A DNA stretch of 64,000 nt from HK1 sp965215295. GTDB lineage: Bacteria; Pseudomonadota; Gammaproteobacteria; HK1. The position numbers and the translations under genes are program-made. Location: contig OZ244045.1 in assembly GCA_965215295.1 (NCBI GenBank), forward strand, positions 3,100,001 to 3,164,000, read 5' to 3'. Position 1 is the first letter of the stretch, and each line of letters opens with the position of its first letter. This document shows, in pieces, positions 19,506 to 29,451 of this stretch. A model generated the notes under the pieces. It was given only the letters and a program-made list of their open reading frames with translations, searched no databases and was not told the DNA's origin.

Positions 19506-19814
19506 TCAGTCTTCGATGACCGCCATGATGTCGTCCTCGCGCATCACCAGAAGGTCCTCGCCGTCGACCTTCACCTCGGTGCCCGAGTACTTGCCGAACA
19601 GCACCGTGTCGCCGGCCTTCACGTCGAGCGGGCGCACCGAACCGTCGTCGAGGATCTTGCCGTGGCCGGTCGCCACCACCTTGCCGCGGATCGGCTTCTC
19701 GGCGGCCGTGTCGGGGATCACGATCCCGCCCGCCGACGTGCGCTCCTCTTCCTCGCGCTTCACGATCAGGCGGTCGTGCAAGGGTCGGATCTTCTGTTTC
19801 GCCTTCTTTGCCAT
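19506..19814 (-). CDS. groES: 10 kDa co-chaperonin GroES
   Basis: 102 residues; family signature IRPLHDRLIVKREEEERTSA, the mobile loop around ERTSAGGIVIP, and ending EDDIMAVIED. The seven-residue N-terminal extension AKKAKQK is basic and slightly longer than in E. coli. The ATG at 19814 has GGGAG upstream. First gene of the groESL operon, with a sigma-32 promoter about 100 bases upstream. A much longer open frame runs upstream through the leader but is not coding. Confidence 0.96.
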   Translation of the reverse strand: MAKKAKQKIRPLHDRLIVKREEEERTSAGGIVIPDTAAEKPIRGKVVATGHGKILDDGSVRPLDVKAGDTVLFGKYSGTEVKVDGEDLLVMREDDIMAVIED

Positions 19815-19880
19815 TGCTGCGAAGTCTCCCGTAGGTTGTCGGCCGGAATCGAAGCGGCCGTGTATCCCTGATTGAACGAC

Positions 19881-19899
19881 GGGAGCCGTCGAGGCTCCC
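19881..19899 (-). promoter_or_regulatory. Hairpin in the groES leader
   Basis: A perfect 7-base inverted repeat (gggagcc / ggctccc, loop gtcga) lies in the predicted 5' untranslated leader of groES, about 10 bases after the expected transcription start. It is too far from the ribosome binding site to mask it directly. It may only stabilise the message 5' end. Confidence 0.45.
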
Positions 19900-19916
19900 C
19901 CCGTGAGGCGGTTGCC

Positions 19917-19944
19917 ATATGGGGACAGGGGTCGGGTTTTCAAG
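19917..19944 (-). promoter_or_regulatory. Sigma-32 heat-shock promoter of groESL
   Basis: On the minus strand CTTGAAA and CCCCATAT are separated by 13 bases, matching the sigma-32 consensus (CTTGAAA, 13-15 bases, CCCCATNT) at every defined position. It predicts a start near 19910 and a leader of about 95 bases before groES. Strong heat-shock control by RpoH is expected; no CIRCE element is seen. Confidence 0.88.
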
Positions 19945-20130
19945 AGACGGGCGGCGAGGGGCCGGAGCGGGAGGCGCGGCCGTGCAATAACCGGGCGCGG
20001 CCGATCCCGCCATCGGTCTCGTGGCGCCGGCCGCGGTGGCCGGCCGCGCTCGATCGCGCCCGGGGACTCTCGACGATCCGGCAGGAACGGGGGCTTCGGG
20101 CGGGGAGGGCTCCGCCCCGGGATCCCTGCG

Positions 20131-20159
20131 CTGGAATCTCTCCGGGTGTGCCCCCACAA
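20131..20159 (+). promoter_or_regulatory. Weak candidate sigma-32 promoter for htpX
   Basis: CTGGAAT at 20131 and CCCCACAA at 20152 are 14 bases apart and resemble the sigma-32 consensus with one -35 and two -10 mismatches. It lies about 60 bases before htpX, which is a heat-shock gene in other bacteria. The match is imperfect and could be chance. Confidence 0.35.
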
Positions 20160-20222
20160 TGATCCTTCGCAACGGCCCACGGTGCCTGTCACGGCCGCCG
20201 CGTCACGGAGCGCCTGAACGTC

Positions 20223-21113
20223 ATGAACCGGATCTTCCTGTTCGTCGCCACGAACCTCGCCATCCTGCTCGTTCTGAACGTCTCGCTGCGCGTCCTCGGC
20301 GTGGATCGGATGCTCGCGACCCAGGGCGGGGGCATCAACATGACCGCGTTGCTCGTCATCTCCGCGGTGATCGGCATGGGCGGCTCGTTCATCTCGCTCG
20401 CGCTCTCGAAGTGGATGGCGAAGCGATCGACCGGCGCGCGGGTCATCGAGCGTCCGGGCAATCGCACCGAACGCTGGCTGCTCGACACGGTGGCGCACCA
20501 GGCGCGGCAGGCCGGGATCGGGATGCCGGAGGTGGCCATCTACGACGCGCCCGAAATCAACGCCTTCGCGACCGGCATGAACCGCAACAACGCGCTCGTG
20601 GCGGTGAGCACGGGCCTGCTGGCCAACATGTCGGCCGATGAGGCCGAGGCGGTGCTCGGGCACGAGGTCAGTCACGTCGCGAACGGCGACATGGTCACCC
20701 TGACCCTGATCCAGGGGGTGGTGAATACCTTCGTCATCCTGCTCTCGCGCGTGATCGGACACGTCGTCGACCGCGTCGTGTTCCGGAACGCGCGCGGCTA
20801 CGGCCCCGGTTACTTCATCGCCGTGATCGTCGCGCAGGTGGTGCTGTCGGTCCTCGCGTCGATCATCGTGATGTGGTTCTCGCGCCGGCGCGAATATCGG
20901 GCCGACGCGGGCGGCGCGGACCTCGCGGGCCGCCACAAGATGATCGCGGCGCTCCGCCGGTTGCGCGCAGGCTACGGCGAGGAGCCCCGGCTCCCGAGCG
21001 AAATGGCGGCGTTCGGCATCTCCGGGCGCGTGGGCGGCGGCTTCGCTCGCCTGTTCCGCAGCCATCCGCCCCTGGACGACCGCATCGCGGCGCTGGAGGC
21101 GGCCGGGCGCTGA
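20223..21113 (+). CDS. htpX: Membrane zinc metalloprotease HtpX
   Basis: 296 residues, near the family length. Two hydrophobic segments at the N-terminus (residues ~4-25 and ~38-60) and further segments after the active site. The zinc motif is HEVSH (in AEAVLGHEVSHVANGDMV), with the downstream Glu ligand in REYRADAGGADLAG. HtpX degrades misfolded inner-membrane proteins together with FtsH. It is divergent from groES and followed by the J-domain gene cbpA, making a stress cluster. A GGAG lies upstream of the ATG at 20223. Confidence 0.95.
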   Translation: MNRIFLFVATNLAILLVLNVSLRVLGVDRMLATQGGGINMTALLVISAVIGMGGSFISLALSKWMAKRSTGARVIERPGNRTERWLLDTVAHQARQAGIGMPEVAIYDAPEINAFATGMNRNNALVAVSTGLLANMSADEAEAVLGHEVSHVANGDMVTLTLIQGVVNTFVILLSRVIGHVVDRVVFRNARGYGPGYFIAVIVAQVVLSVLASIIVMWFSRRREYRADAGGADLAGRHKMIAALRRLRAGYGEEPRLPSEMAAFGISGRVGGGFARLFRSHPPLDDRIAALEAAGR

Positions 21114-21155
21114 AGACCGGGCCCGACGGAAGATGCGAGAGAGTCAGGTGGCGAG

Positions 21156-22049
21156 ATGCGGTTCAAGGACTACTACGAAACGCTCGGGGTCAAGCGCGAC
21201 GCGTCGCGGGACGACGTCAAGCGCGCGTACCGGCGCCTCGCCCGCAAGTACCATCCCGACGTCTCGAAGGAGGCGAATGCCGAGTCGCGTTTCAAGGAGG
21301 TCGGCGAGGCGTACGAGGTCCTGAAGGACCCCGAGAAGCGGGCGGCCTACGATCGGTTCGGCAAGGACTGGAAGCACGGCCAGGAGTTCCGGCCGCCTCC
21401 GGGATGGGAGCGGCAGTTCGATTTCGGCGGCGGCGGGTTCTCCGGCCCTTCGGGCTTCAGCGACTTCTTCGAGACGCTGTTCGGACACGGCGGCTTCGCC
21501 GACGCACGCGGGCCGATGCGTGCCAAGGGCGGCGATCAGAGCGCAAGGATCGAGATCCCGCTCGAGGACGCCTACCACGGCGCGACGCGCACCATCACGC
21601 TCCGGGGCCGGACGTTGAGCGTGAAGATCCCCAGGGGAGTCATGGAAGGGCAGCGTATCCGCCTGGGCGGACAAGGCGGGTCCGGACCCGGCGGCGGACC
21701 GGCGGGGGATCTGTACCTCACCGTCACCTGCGCGGCACATCCGCTGTTCAAGGCCGAGGGTCGCGACGTGCACCTCAAGCTCCCGGTCGCACCCTGGGAG
21801 GCCGCCCTCGGGGCGACGGTCCCGGTGCCGACGCTGGGGGGCAAGGTCGACTTGAGGATCCCCCGGGGCTCCCGGGCCGGCCAGACCCTGCGGCTGAAAG
21901 GGCGCGGGCTTCCCGGTCGGCCGAACGGCGATCAGTACGTTGCGCTGGAGATCGTCGCGCCCCCCGCCGACACCCCCGAGGCGGAATCGTTGTATCGGAA
22001 GATGGCGGAGTCGATGCGCTTCGATCCGAGGGCGGACTTCGCGAGGTGA
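21156..22049 (+). CDS. cbpA: Curved DNA-binding protein / DnaJ-class co-chaperone
   Basis: 297 residues. J-domain at ~5-70 with the HPD motif (KYHPDVSKEA), a Gly/Phe-rich linker (FDFGGGGFSGPSGFSDFFE), then a DnaJ C-terminal substrate-binding domain (IEIPLEDAYHGATRTITL and onward). The cysteine zinc repeats of true DnaJ are absent, so it is the type II CbpA form. Such proteins stimulate DnaK ATP turnover, and some bind DNA. It starts 43 bases after htpX with AGGTGG upstream. In E. coli CbpA is paired with CbpM; no cbpM follows here, and a repeat element does instead. Confidence 0.92.
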   Translation: MRFKDYYETLGVKRDASRDDVKRAYRRLARKYHPDVSKEANAESRFKEVGEAYEVLKDPEKRAAYDRFGKDWKHGQEFRPPPGWERQFDFGGGGFSGPSGFSDFFETLFGHGGFADARGPMRAKGGDQSARIEIPLEDAYHGATRTITLRGRTLSVKIPRGVMEGQRIRLGGQGGSGPGGGPAGDLYLTVTCAAHPLFKAEGRDVHLKLPVAPWEAALGATVPVPTLGGKVDLRIPRGSRAGQTLRLKGRGLPGRPNGDQYVALEIVAPPADTPEAESLYRKMAESMRFDPRADFAR

Positions 22050-22124
22050 CGTTCCCCGCCGAAGGTGGCCGCTTCCGGCGGAGCCCGACCCACCCGTCCG
22101 GCTCCGGGTCCGGCACATGCCCGC

Positions 22125-22308
22125 CTGGCCCGGATTTCTCATCGGATCGCGAAGCGAGGGCGCGCAAGAGGCCGGCAGCGACAAGGCGAACGCGAGTCAA
22201 GGCGCGCAGGCGTACTTGACGGTACGTCGAGCACCCTGACCGCGTTCAACGCGGTCGATGCCGGCAGATCCGCGTCCGAGAGGCGAGATGGGGAGAAATC
22301 CGGGCCAG
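22125..22308 (+). repeat. Inverted-repeat-ended interspersed repeat, copy B
   Basis: 184 bases bounded by a perfect 16-base terminal inverted repeat: ctggcccggatttctc at 22125-22140 and gagaaatccgggccag at 22293-22308. The interior matches copy A (9854-10029) along its whole length with scattered changes and a few small indels, including the central tacttgacggtacgtcgagc. It lies 75 bases after cbpA in the gap before the URC operon. No own coding capacity is evident. Confidence 0.85.
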
Positions 22309-22479
22309 CGCGTCGAGCGATGAGCTCATGGAGCCGTTTGCCCGACAGGAGAAGCGCGAAGCGGCGCCATCGACGGGATCGGGCCGGAATCGTGTCGTCC
22401 CGAGCGCTTCTGCTATCTTTTCCCCTGCTGCCGGTCCGGACCGGCGACCCTGAGCATTCCGCCGGGAATTCAGACCCAC

Positions 22480-23727
<1,248 letters not shown>

Positions 23728-23890
23728 CCCCCGCCCGTGCACGACCCCGGGCCACCCGCCGTTGCGAGCCGTCCCGTTGCCGCGCAAGGAACGCCGGCGT
23801 CGCCCGGGCGTCATGCGCCCACCGGCGTACTGCGACCCCGGCAAGGACGGATCGATGGATTGTCGGAAGCTCCGCACAGCCGGATGAGCG

Positions 23891-25105
23891 ATGCGGCCTG
23901 ACTCTCCGGCGGCGGCGCTTCTGACCGCCACCGCGGTGCGAGAGCGCTGTCACGAGTTGCTCGCCGCGTGCGAGCGCGATGATCTGGCGCATTTCGCGCT
24001 CGACGCGGAACTGCTTTCCGATGCCGCCGACTACGTCGCCGGCGAGGTGCGCCGCAACTACCCGTCGCTCGACATCCCGTTCCACAGCCGGTGGCGGCAC
24101 TTCGAGGCCGGCGGCGTCGATCGGGTCGGACCGTTGCTCGAAGGCATCGCCGGCCCCGAACGCGCGCGCGTCCGGTTCGACCTCGCGGTCACGAGCGTGC
24201 TCCTCGATGCGGGCGCGGGGGCGGCGTGGCGGTGGCAAGAGCCCGGCACCGGACTCGGTCTCACGCGATCCGAGGGTCTGGGCGCCGCGAGCCTGCACCT
24301 GTTCGCCACCGGCGGGTTGTCGTCCGACCCCGGCCGGCCGCTTCGGGCCGACGCCGATGGGCTTTCCCGAGTGACGAAGGAAACGGTCGCGCGGGCGTTC
24401 CAAGTCGGCGACGGGAATCCTCTCGCCGGACTGGACGGGCGAATCGCGTTGCTGCGTTCGCTCGGGGATGCGCTTCGGGCGCATCCCGCGTGGTTCGGGG
24501 ACGCGCCGGCCCGCCCCGGCCACCTGTTCGATGCACTGACCGCCGGCCGCACCACCGTGGCCCTTGGAGACGTGCTGCACGCGGTGCTCCACGGCCTCGG
24601 CGCGATCTGGCCCGGCCGCATCGCCATCGACGGGACCGGTCTCGGGGACGTGTGGCGTCATCCCGCCCTGGTCCGCGACGACGCGACCCGGGGGCTCGTC
24701 CCGTTTCACAAGCTCTCGCAATGGCTCACGTATTCGCTTGTGGAGCCGATGCTCGAGGCGGGCGTCGAAGTCACCGGGGTCGATACGCTCACCGGCCTTG
24801 CCGAGTACCGGAACGGCGGGTTGTTCGTCGACCTCGGTGTGCTCGCGTTGCGCGACCCCGGCGCGGCGGCGTCTCCGCTCGCGATCGATTCGGAGCTCGT
24901 CGTCGAGTGGCGCGCCCTCACGGTGGCGTTGCTCGACCGGCTGGCGCCCCTGGTGTGGAAACGCCTCGGATTCGTGGCCGACCCGCCACCCCTGGTCAAG
25001 ATGCTCCAAGGCGGCACCTGGAGCGCGGGGCGCCGCATCGCGGCCGAGCGCCGTCCCGGCGGCGGACCGCCGATCGAGGTGGTGAGCGACGGCACGGTGT
25101 TCTAG
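23891..25105 (+). CDS. URC4/Urg3 family protein (DUF1688), uracil catabolism
   Basis: 404 residues, no signal peptide. The pattern NYPSLDIPFHSRWRHFEAGG near the N-terminus and LVPFHKLSQWLTYSLVEPM and GLAEYRNGGLFVDLGV further on are hallmarks of DUF1688. The protein is required for uracil catabolism in the yeast URC route; its precise reaction is not firmly established. It lies 163 bases after the URC1 homologue and 159 before uracil phosphoribosyltransferase on the same strand. The start at 23891 (MRPDSPAAALLTATAVRERC) is the first in-frame ATG after the gap. Confidence 0.85.
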   Translation: MRPDSPAAALLTATAVRERCHELLAACERDDLAHFALDAELLSDAADYVAGEVRRNYPSLDIPFHSRWRHFEAGGVDRVGPLLEGIAGPERARVRFDLAVTSVLLDAGAGAAWRWQEPGTGLGLTRSEGLGAASLHLFATGGLSSDPGRPLRADADGLSRVTKETVARAFQVGDGNPLAGLDGRIALLRSLGDALRAHPAWFGDAPARPGHLFDALTAGRTTVALGDVLHAVLHGLGAIWPGRIAIDGTGLGDVWRHPALVRDDATRGLVPFHKLSQWLTYSLVEPMLEAGVEVTGVDTLTGLAEYRNGGLFVDLGVLALRDPGAAASPLAIDSELVVEWRALTVALLDRLAPLVWKRLGFVADPPPLVKMLQGGTWSAGRRIAAERRPGGGPPIEVVSDGTVF

Positions 25106-25264
25106 CCCTTGCAGCCCCGCGAGCATCGAACCGGGCCGACCGCGTCCGTCGCATGACCGCGGCGCGCCGCTTGCTTCGCGTTCCACATGCCGGGGATGAT
25201 ACGTGCGCGCAGTGCACACGAGCGCGTTCCCCACCTCGAACCTCGATGCCACGGAGTGTCCCGG

Positions 25265-25894
25265 ATGTCCGACGTCACGGTAATCGACCACCCGCTCGTT
25301 CGGCACAAGCTCTCGATCATGCGGCGCAAGGACACGCCGACCGCGAAGTTCCGTCAGCTCCTGAACGAGATCGCGCTGCTGCTCGGCTACGAGGTGACCC
25401 GCGACCTCGCCATCGAGATGCGCACCATCACCACCCCGCTCACCGAGATGCAGGCGCCGTTCCTCTCCGGCAAGAAGCTCGCGCTGATCTCGATCCTGCG
25501 GGCCGGCAACGGCCTGCTCGAAGGGATGCTCGATCTCGTGCCCTCGGCCCGGGTCGGCCACATCGGGCTCTATCGCGATCCGGAGACCATGGTCGCGGTG
25601 GAGTACTACTTCAAGGTGCCCGACGATCTGGAAGATCGCCCGGTGATCATGCTCGATCCGATGCTCGCGACCGCGAACTCGTCCATCGCCGCCGTTGCGC
25701 GGATCAAGGAAGCGGGGGCGAGGCACATCAAGATGGCCAGCCTGCTCGCATCGCCCGAAGGGCTCGAAGCGTTCCGGCAGGCGCACCCCGACGTCCCCGT
25801 CTACACCGCCGCCATCGACTCGCACCTGAACGATCACGGCTACATCGTGCCCGGGCTCGGCGATGCGGGAGACCGCCTGTACGGGACGAAGTAG
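25265..25894 (+). CDS. upp: Uracil phosphoribosyltransferase
   Basis: 209 residues, the usual length. It begins VTVIDHPLVRHKLSIMRRKD, contains SILRAGNGLLEGML, and ends HLNDHGYIVPGLGDAGDRLYGT. The PRPP loop VIMLDPMLATANSS is present. Upp converts uracil and PRPP to UMP. In most bacteria this is salvage; next to URC1 and URC4 it most likely feeds UMP into the URC degradation route. The start at 25265 was chosen over an open frame 26 codons longer because similarity begins there and GGAG is nearby. Confidence 0.95.
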   Translation: MSDVTVIDHPLVRHKLSIMRRKDTPTAKFRQLLNEIALLLGYEVTRDLAIEMRTITTPLTEMQAPFLSGKKLALISILRAGNGLLEGMLDLVPSARVGHIGLYRDPETMVAVEYYFKVPDDLEDRPVIMLDPMLATANSSIAAVARIKEAGARHIKMASLLASPEGLEAFRQAHPDVPVYTAAIDSHLNDHGYIVPGLGDAGDRLYGTK

Positions 25895-25998
25895 GACGCC
25901 GGCCGGCGCCCCGCTCCGCCCGCTCCGCGTCCGGGCAATCCTCGGGAACGGTCACCCCGCGGCATCCGTGCCCGGGCCGCCCGCGCCGGGCATTGCCG

Positions 25999-26487
25999 CT
26001 ACGGCGGCCCGGAACCGCCGCTTCCCTCGTTGCCCGCGATGTCCTCGTACCACAGGTCCGGGCGCTCCTCGATGAATCGCGACATGAGCTCGATGCAGGC
26101 CTCGTCGTGCATGAGCACCACTTCGACGCCCCGCCCGCTCAGGAACTCGATGTTGCCGGGGAAGTTCTTCGCCTCGCCAATCACGACCCTTCGGATGCCG
26201 AACTGGAGGATGGTCCCCGTGCACATCATGCACGGGCTCAACGTGGTGTACATCGTGACCCTGGAGTAGTCGGGCCGGCGGCCCGCGTTCTTCATGCAGT
26301 CGGTCTCGCCGTGGGAGACCGGGTTGGCGTCCTGTACGCGGCGGTTGTGGCCGCGTCCGATGATCTCGCCGTTCTCGACCATGACCGCGCCGACCGGAAC
26401 GCCGCCCGCATCGTAGCTCGTGAGGGCTTGCGCGTACGCCTCGCGCATGAAGCGGCGATCACGAGCGACAGGGGTACCGAGGGGCAT
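25999..26487 (-). CDS. Cytosine deaminase-like protein (CDA fold)
   Basis: 162 residues of the cytidine/deoxycytidylate deaminase fold. Zinc ligands and the catalytic Glu are visible as HGETDC and SPCMMCTGTI. The short single-domain form and the region GIRRVVIGEAKNFPGN and LMSRFIEERPDLWYEDI are close to yeast-type cytosine deaminase (Fcy1) rather than TadA or CodA. It would turn cytosine into uracil and so feed the adjacent Upp-URC route. It is on the opposite strand, converging on upp with about 104 bases between. The start at 26487 has GGAGAG upstream. The substrate assignment is inference from similarity and context. Confidence 0.78.
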   Translation of the reverse strand: MPLGTPVARDRRFMREAYAQALTSYDAGGVPVGAVMVENGEIIGRGHNRRVQDANPVSHGETDCMKNAGRRPDYSRVTMYTTLSPCMMCTGTILQFGIRRVVIGEAKNFPGNIEFLSGRGVEVVLMHDEACIELMSRFIEERPDLWYEDIAGNEGSGGSGPP

Positions 26488-26537
26488 GCGGGCTCTCCAT
26501 GACCGGCAACGCGGCCGACGGCCGAATGTTCGAAGCG

Positions 26538-27287
26538 CTACGCGGCACGGACCCTGGGGCGGCGGACGATCCGCATGAAGTTGTCGTAGATGCGGCGCGC
26601 ATTGCGGTTGAAGTCCGCCATGTGGGCCGCCGCATCGGCCTCGAACGCGGCCAGCGCGCCGTCGCCCATCGCACGCTCCAGCGCCTGCTCGTATTCGGGG
26701 ACCTCACCCCACTGCGGGACGGTATCGCCGGTGATTTCGACATGGTACTGGATGCTGAAGGCATGGTCGGCGAAGCCGAGCGCCTGCACTGCGCAGTCCC
26801 GCGACGCGGCAAGCGTCAGGGCGCCGGGCGGCGGCCGCAGCACCTCCGCGCTGTGCCACTGGAGACAGGCATGAACCGCGGGCAAGCCACTGAAGATCGG
26901 ACTGGCGCGGCCCGCCTCGGTCAGCTCGACTTCCAGGATCCCGATCTCGGGCGTCGGCGCGGGCCCGACCTCGCCGCCGAGCGCCTGCGCGAGAAGCTGG
27001 TGGCCGAGACAGAAGCCGAAGAACGGCATCTTCCGCTCGACGACCGCCTCGCGGATCGCGGCGCGCTCGGGATCGAGCCACGGATAGGTGTCGTCCTGCC
27101 ATACGTCCATCGGTCCGCCCATGACCCAGAGCGCGTCGTAGCCGTCCAGATCCGGAATCGGTTCGCACTCGTCGAGCTCGACCGCGGTCCACTCGATGCC
27201 GTCCTCTCGCAGGAAGTCCCGGAATACGCCCGGGTGCTCGATGGCGATGTGCTGGAAGACGAGGACTCTCGGATTGTCTGCGGACAC
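26538..27287 (-). CDS. Class I glutamine amidotransferase-like protein
   Basis: 249 residues. The nucleophile motif is FGFCLGHQLL and the His/Glu partners appear in SIQYHVEIT, completing the Cys-His-Glu triad. The whole protein is one GATase domain with no synthase partner, like the stand-alone GuaA-related amidotransferases used in polyamine or amino-compound catabolism. The GTG start at 27287 has GGGAG six bases upstream. It lies 50 bases upstream of the deaminase gene on the same strand, so the two may be cotranscribed. A role in pyrimidine or polyamine nitrogen handling is possible but unproven. Confidence 0.75.
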   Translation of the reverse strand: MSADNPRVLVFQHIAIEHPGVFRDFLREDGIEWTAVELDECEPIPDLDGYDALWVMGGPMDVWQDDTYPWLDPERAAIREAVVERKMPFFGFCLGHQLLAQALGGEVGPAPTPEIGILEVELTEAGRASPIFSGLPAVHACLQWHSAEVLRPPPGALTLAASRDCAVQALGFADHAFSIQYHVEITGDTVPQWGEVPEYEQALERAMGDGALAAFEADAAAHMADFNRNARRIYDNFMRIVRRPRVRAA

Positions 27288-27464
27288 TGGAGGCTCCCGC
27301 GGCGGCGGTGACGGGCAGGTATGGTATCGGGTCCCGCCTGCCGCCGAAACGGGCGGTCGGAGGTTGAAGGACGGGGGCCGAAGGTCCGATCGCCGTCGCG
27401 GACGAGCACACCGCCGCGACTCGCCGGCAGCCCGGCCGCGCGCCGGGATCGAATCGCCATGCGG

Positions 27465-28298
27465 TCAGGGTGCGGGTCCGGGCAGTGCGAGAAACTCGCG
27501 AATCGCGGGCCAGTATCCGGGCTTGGCATGGATGTCGTTGTGGTCCGCATCCGCCACGAGCACCCACCGCTTCGGGCCGGGCCACGCGTCGTGCAGGCGC
27601 CGCGAGTATGCGGGCGGGATGAGGTCGTCCTGTTCACCGGCGATCACCAGCAGGGGCGCCTCGGTCCCGGCGGCGTGCGCCAGCGAGTCGAAGGGATGCT
27701 TGAGCAGCAGGGACACCGGGACGATGGGGTACTGCTTCCTGGCGATGCTGCGCAGGCTGTCGAAAGGGGAGACCAGCACCACCGCGCGCACCGGCCGGTC
27801 GGCGGCGAGCCGTACCGCGACTCCGCTGCCGAGACTGCGTCCGAACACCACGATGCGGTCCGGATCGATGTCTTCGCGCTCCGCAAGCCGGTCGTAGATG
27901 GCGAGTGCGTCGGCCGCGAGCGCCGCCTCGCTCGGACGCCCTTCGCTCATCCCGTAGCCGCGGTAATTGACGGCCGCGACAGACCAGGGAGCGAGCATCG
28001 GGGCATCGTGCATTTGCCCGGACACCTCCTCCGCGTTGCCGCCGAAGTAGATGACGAGACCCCGGGAATGCGGTTCCTCGACGGTGTGCCGGAGCCAGCC
28101 GTGCAGCCGGGTGCCGTCGTGCGCCGTGATTCGAACTTCGGTCGTGCCCGGCAGCAGCCGAACCGCATGCCGATCTTCGTCCGCCAGCGGCGGTCGCAGA
28201 AAGATGAGCTGTCCCTGGAGCAGGTACAGAACCGCGCACAGCCCGACGAACGTCGCGAGCCCGATGTAAAGCAGCGGCAGCACGATGCGCTTGATCAT
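27465..28298 (-). CDS. Membrane-anchored alpha/beta hydrolase
   Basis: 277 residues. An N-terminal hydrophobic segment (residues ~5-27, IVLPLLYIGLATFVGLCAVL) anchors it, probably facing the periplasm. The hydrolase fold shows the nucleophile elbow VFGRSLGSG (Ser near residue 145), acid in AGEQDDLIPP, and His in ADADHNDIH. This layout fits the BEM46/YfhR-like group, whose substrates are mostly unknown. The start at 28298 (MIKRIVLPLLY) is set by the membrane segment; an open frame ~107 codons further upstream is not conserved. It is divergent from fic. Confidence 0.8.
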   Translation of the reverse strand: MIKRIVLPLLYIGLATFVGLCAVLYLLQGQLIFLRPPLADEDRHAVRLLPGTTEVRITAHDGTRLHGWLRHTVEEPHSRGLVIYFGGNAEEVSGQMHDAPMLAPWSVAAVNYRGYGMSEGRPSEAALAADALAIYDRLAEREDIDPDRIVVFGRSLGSGVAVRLAADRPVRAVVLVSPFDSLRSIARKQYPIVPVSLLLKHPFDSLAHAAGTEAPLLVIAGEQDDLIPPAYSRRLHDAWPGPKRWVLVADADHNDIHAKPGYWPAIREFLALPGPAP

Positions 28299-28492
28299 CA
28301 CCGCCCGATCCGACGACACATGACTGCAATGAAGGCCACGCATGTCCTTTCGCAGCGGGTCGGCGATGCGACCATACCATGGCCGCTGTCGCAACCGCAG
28401 GGTGGCGCACGTGTCCGCCATCTCTGCGCATGCTCCGCGCCGGGCGGCCGATCGCCCGAACGTCGATCCCTGCCCGGTGGCCGTCGGCCGCC

Positions 28493-28498
28493 TATAAT
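28493..28498 (+). promoter_or_regulatory. Candidate -10 element of fic
   Basis: A perfect TATAAT lies 31 bases before the fic ATG, unusual in this G+C-rich DNA. No good -35 sits 17 bases upstream, so the promoter would be weak or need an activator. Confidence 0.4.
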
Positions 28499-28529
28499 TC
28501 TTCCGTATCGAAGCCGACGGAATCGCGGC

Positions 28530-29318
28530 ATGAGCCGGCTCGACGGGACACGCCTTCCACAGAGAACGAAGATGGAACGACAGGGACTGGGCTTCGCACC
28601 GGGACGAGGGCGAATCCACACGACGACGCAGCCGGACAAGGCGCGGGCAATCTTCAGAGCGCGCAAGGCGCTCGAGGAGATCGTGTACGACACCGTCGCG
28701 CTCGAGGGCAACCCGTTCACCTTCCCCGAGGTCAAGACGCTGATGGACGGAATCACGGTGGGCGGACGACGGATCGAGGACGCCGAACAGGTGCTCAACC
28801 AGGCCCGGTCATGGCGCGACCTGATCGCACGGGTCGAGCGCGGGACCTTCAGGTTCGACCGGGCAACCTTCGAGGCGCTGCACGCGCACGTCGCGCGCGA
28901 GGAAGCGCTCGAGTGGGGGAGGTTGCGCACGGGTGCGGTGCGGATCGCGGGAACGACGCACGAGCCACCGGACGCGCGGACGCTGCCCGCGCGCATGGAA
29001 GCGGCGATCGAGACGATCGGCGCGATGAAGGGGGTGCACCACAAGGCCATCGCCGCGTTCCTGTGGACGGCGCGCAACCAGCCGTTCTGGGACGGGAACA
29101 AGCGCACCGGAAGGCTCATGATGAACGGGATCCTCCTCGAGCATGGCCACGACATCCTCACCGTCGCCGCCGCAAAACGGCTCGAGTTCAACGAGAAGAT
29201 GATCCGGTTCTACGACACCGCGGACGGCGCGGAGATGCTGCAGTTCATGGCGGGATGCTCGCTCGACCCGAACATGCATTGCGAAGCACTCCCCCGCGAA
29301 CGAAGCCGCGAGCGGTGA
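28530..29318 (+). CDS. Fic-family protein with catalytic His replaced by Gln
   Basis: 262 residues. An N-terminal helix region carries TVALEG (residues ~54-59), matching the (S/T)xxxE(G/N) inhibitory motif of class II Fic proteins. The Fic core contains QPFWDGNKRTGR (near residue 186), where the canonical motif is HxFx(D/E)GN(G/K)RxxR. All motif residues are present except the catalytic His, which is CAG (Gln). Active Fic enzymes usually AMPylate proteins; this one may be inactive or use another chemistry. The start at 28530 (MSRLDG) is uncertain; MERQGLGF at 28572 is an alternative. A broken toxin-like gene overlaps its 3' end on the other strand. Confidence 0.82.
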   Translation: MSRLDGTRLPQRTKMERQGLGFAPGRGRIHTTTQPDKARAIFRARKALEEIVYDTVALEGNPFTFPEVKTLMDGITVGGRRIEDAEQVLNQARSWRDLIARVERGTFRFDRATFEALHAHVAREEALEWGRLRTGAVRIAGTTHEPPDARTLPARMEAAIETIGAMKGVHHKAIAAFLWTARNQPFWDGNKRTGRLMMNGILLEHGHDILTVAAAKRLEFNEKMIRFYDTADGAEMLQFMAGCSLDPNMHCEALPRERSRER

Positions 29319-29451
29319 GCACGCCGCACATCGGAGTACGGTGCATGAGTGATGTTGCCCCGCTTTGAACGATGACCGCGTCGCGATGGAGGCCGAGCGC
29401 GTCGAGCGCATCAAGAAGCACTCCCCGAGCCAGAACGTACAGCTCATCCAC
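29245..29451 (-). pseudogene. Truncated AbiEii-like nucleotidyltransferase toxin gene
   Basis: A GTG at 29451 overlaps the stop of the AbiEi-like gene (GTGGATGA). The frame reads VDELYVLARGVLLDALDAL then GLHRDAVIVQSGATSLMHRT, which looks like the start of AbiEii-type nucleotidyltransferases (typically 'RDAVIVVGAQAVYLHTG'). After about 40 residues similarity stops and the frame ends at 29245 inside the fic gene. The toxin body, including its catalytic residues, is missing. So the coupled start is kept but the gene is cut, probably by a deletion next to fic. Function lost, unless the fragment has a regulatory use. Confidence 0.55.

Noticed and set aside
22309..22479. FMN riboswitch before the RibA-like gene
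   Set aside because: No conserved FMN-aptamer sequence is visible, and the gene belongs to uracil catabolism, not riboflavin synthesis.
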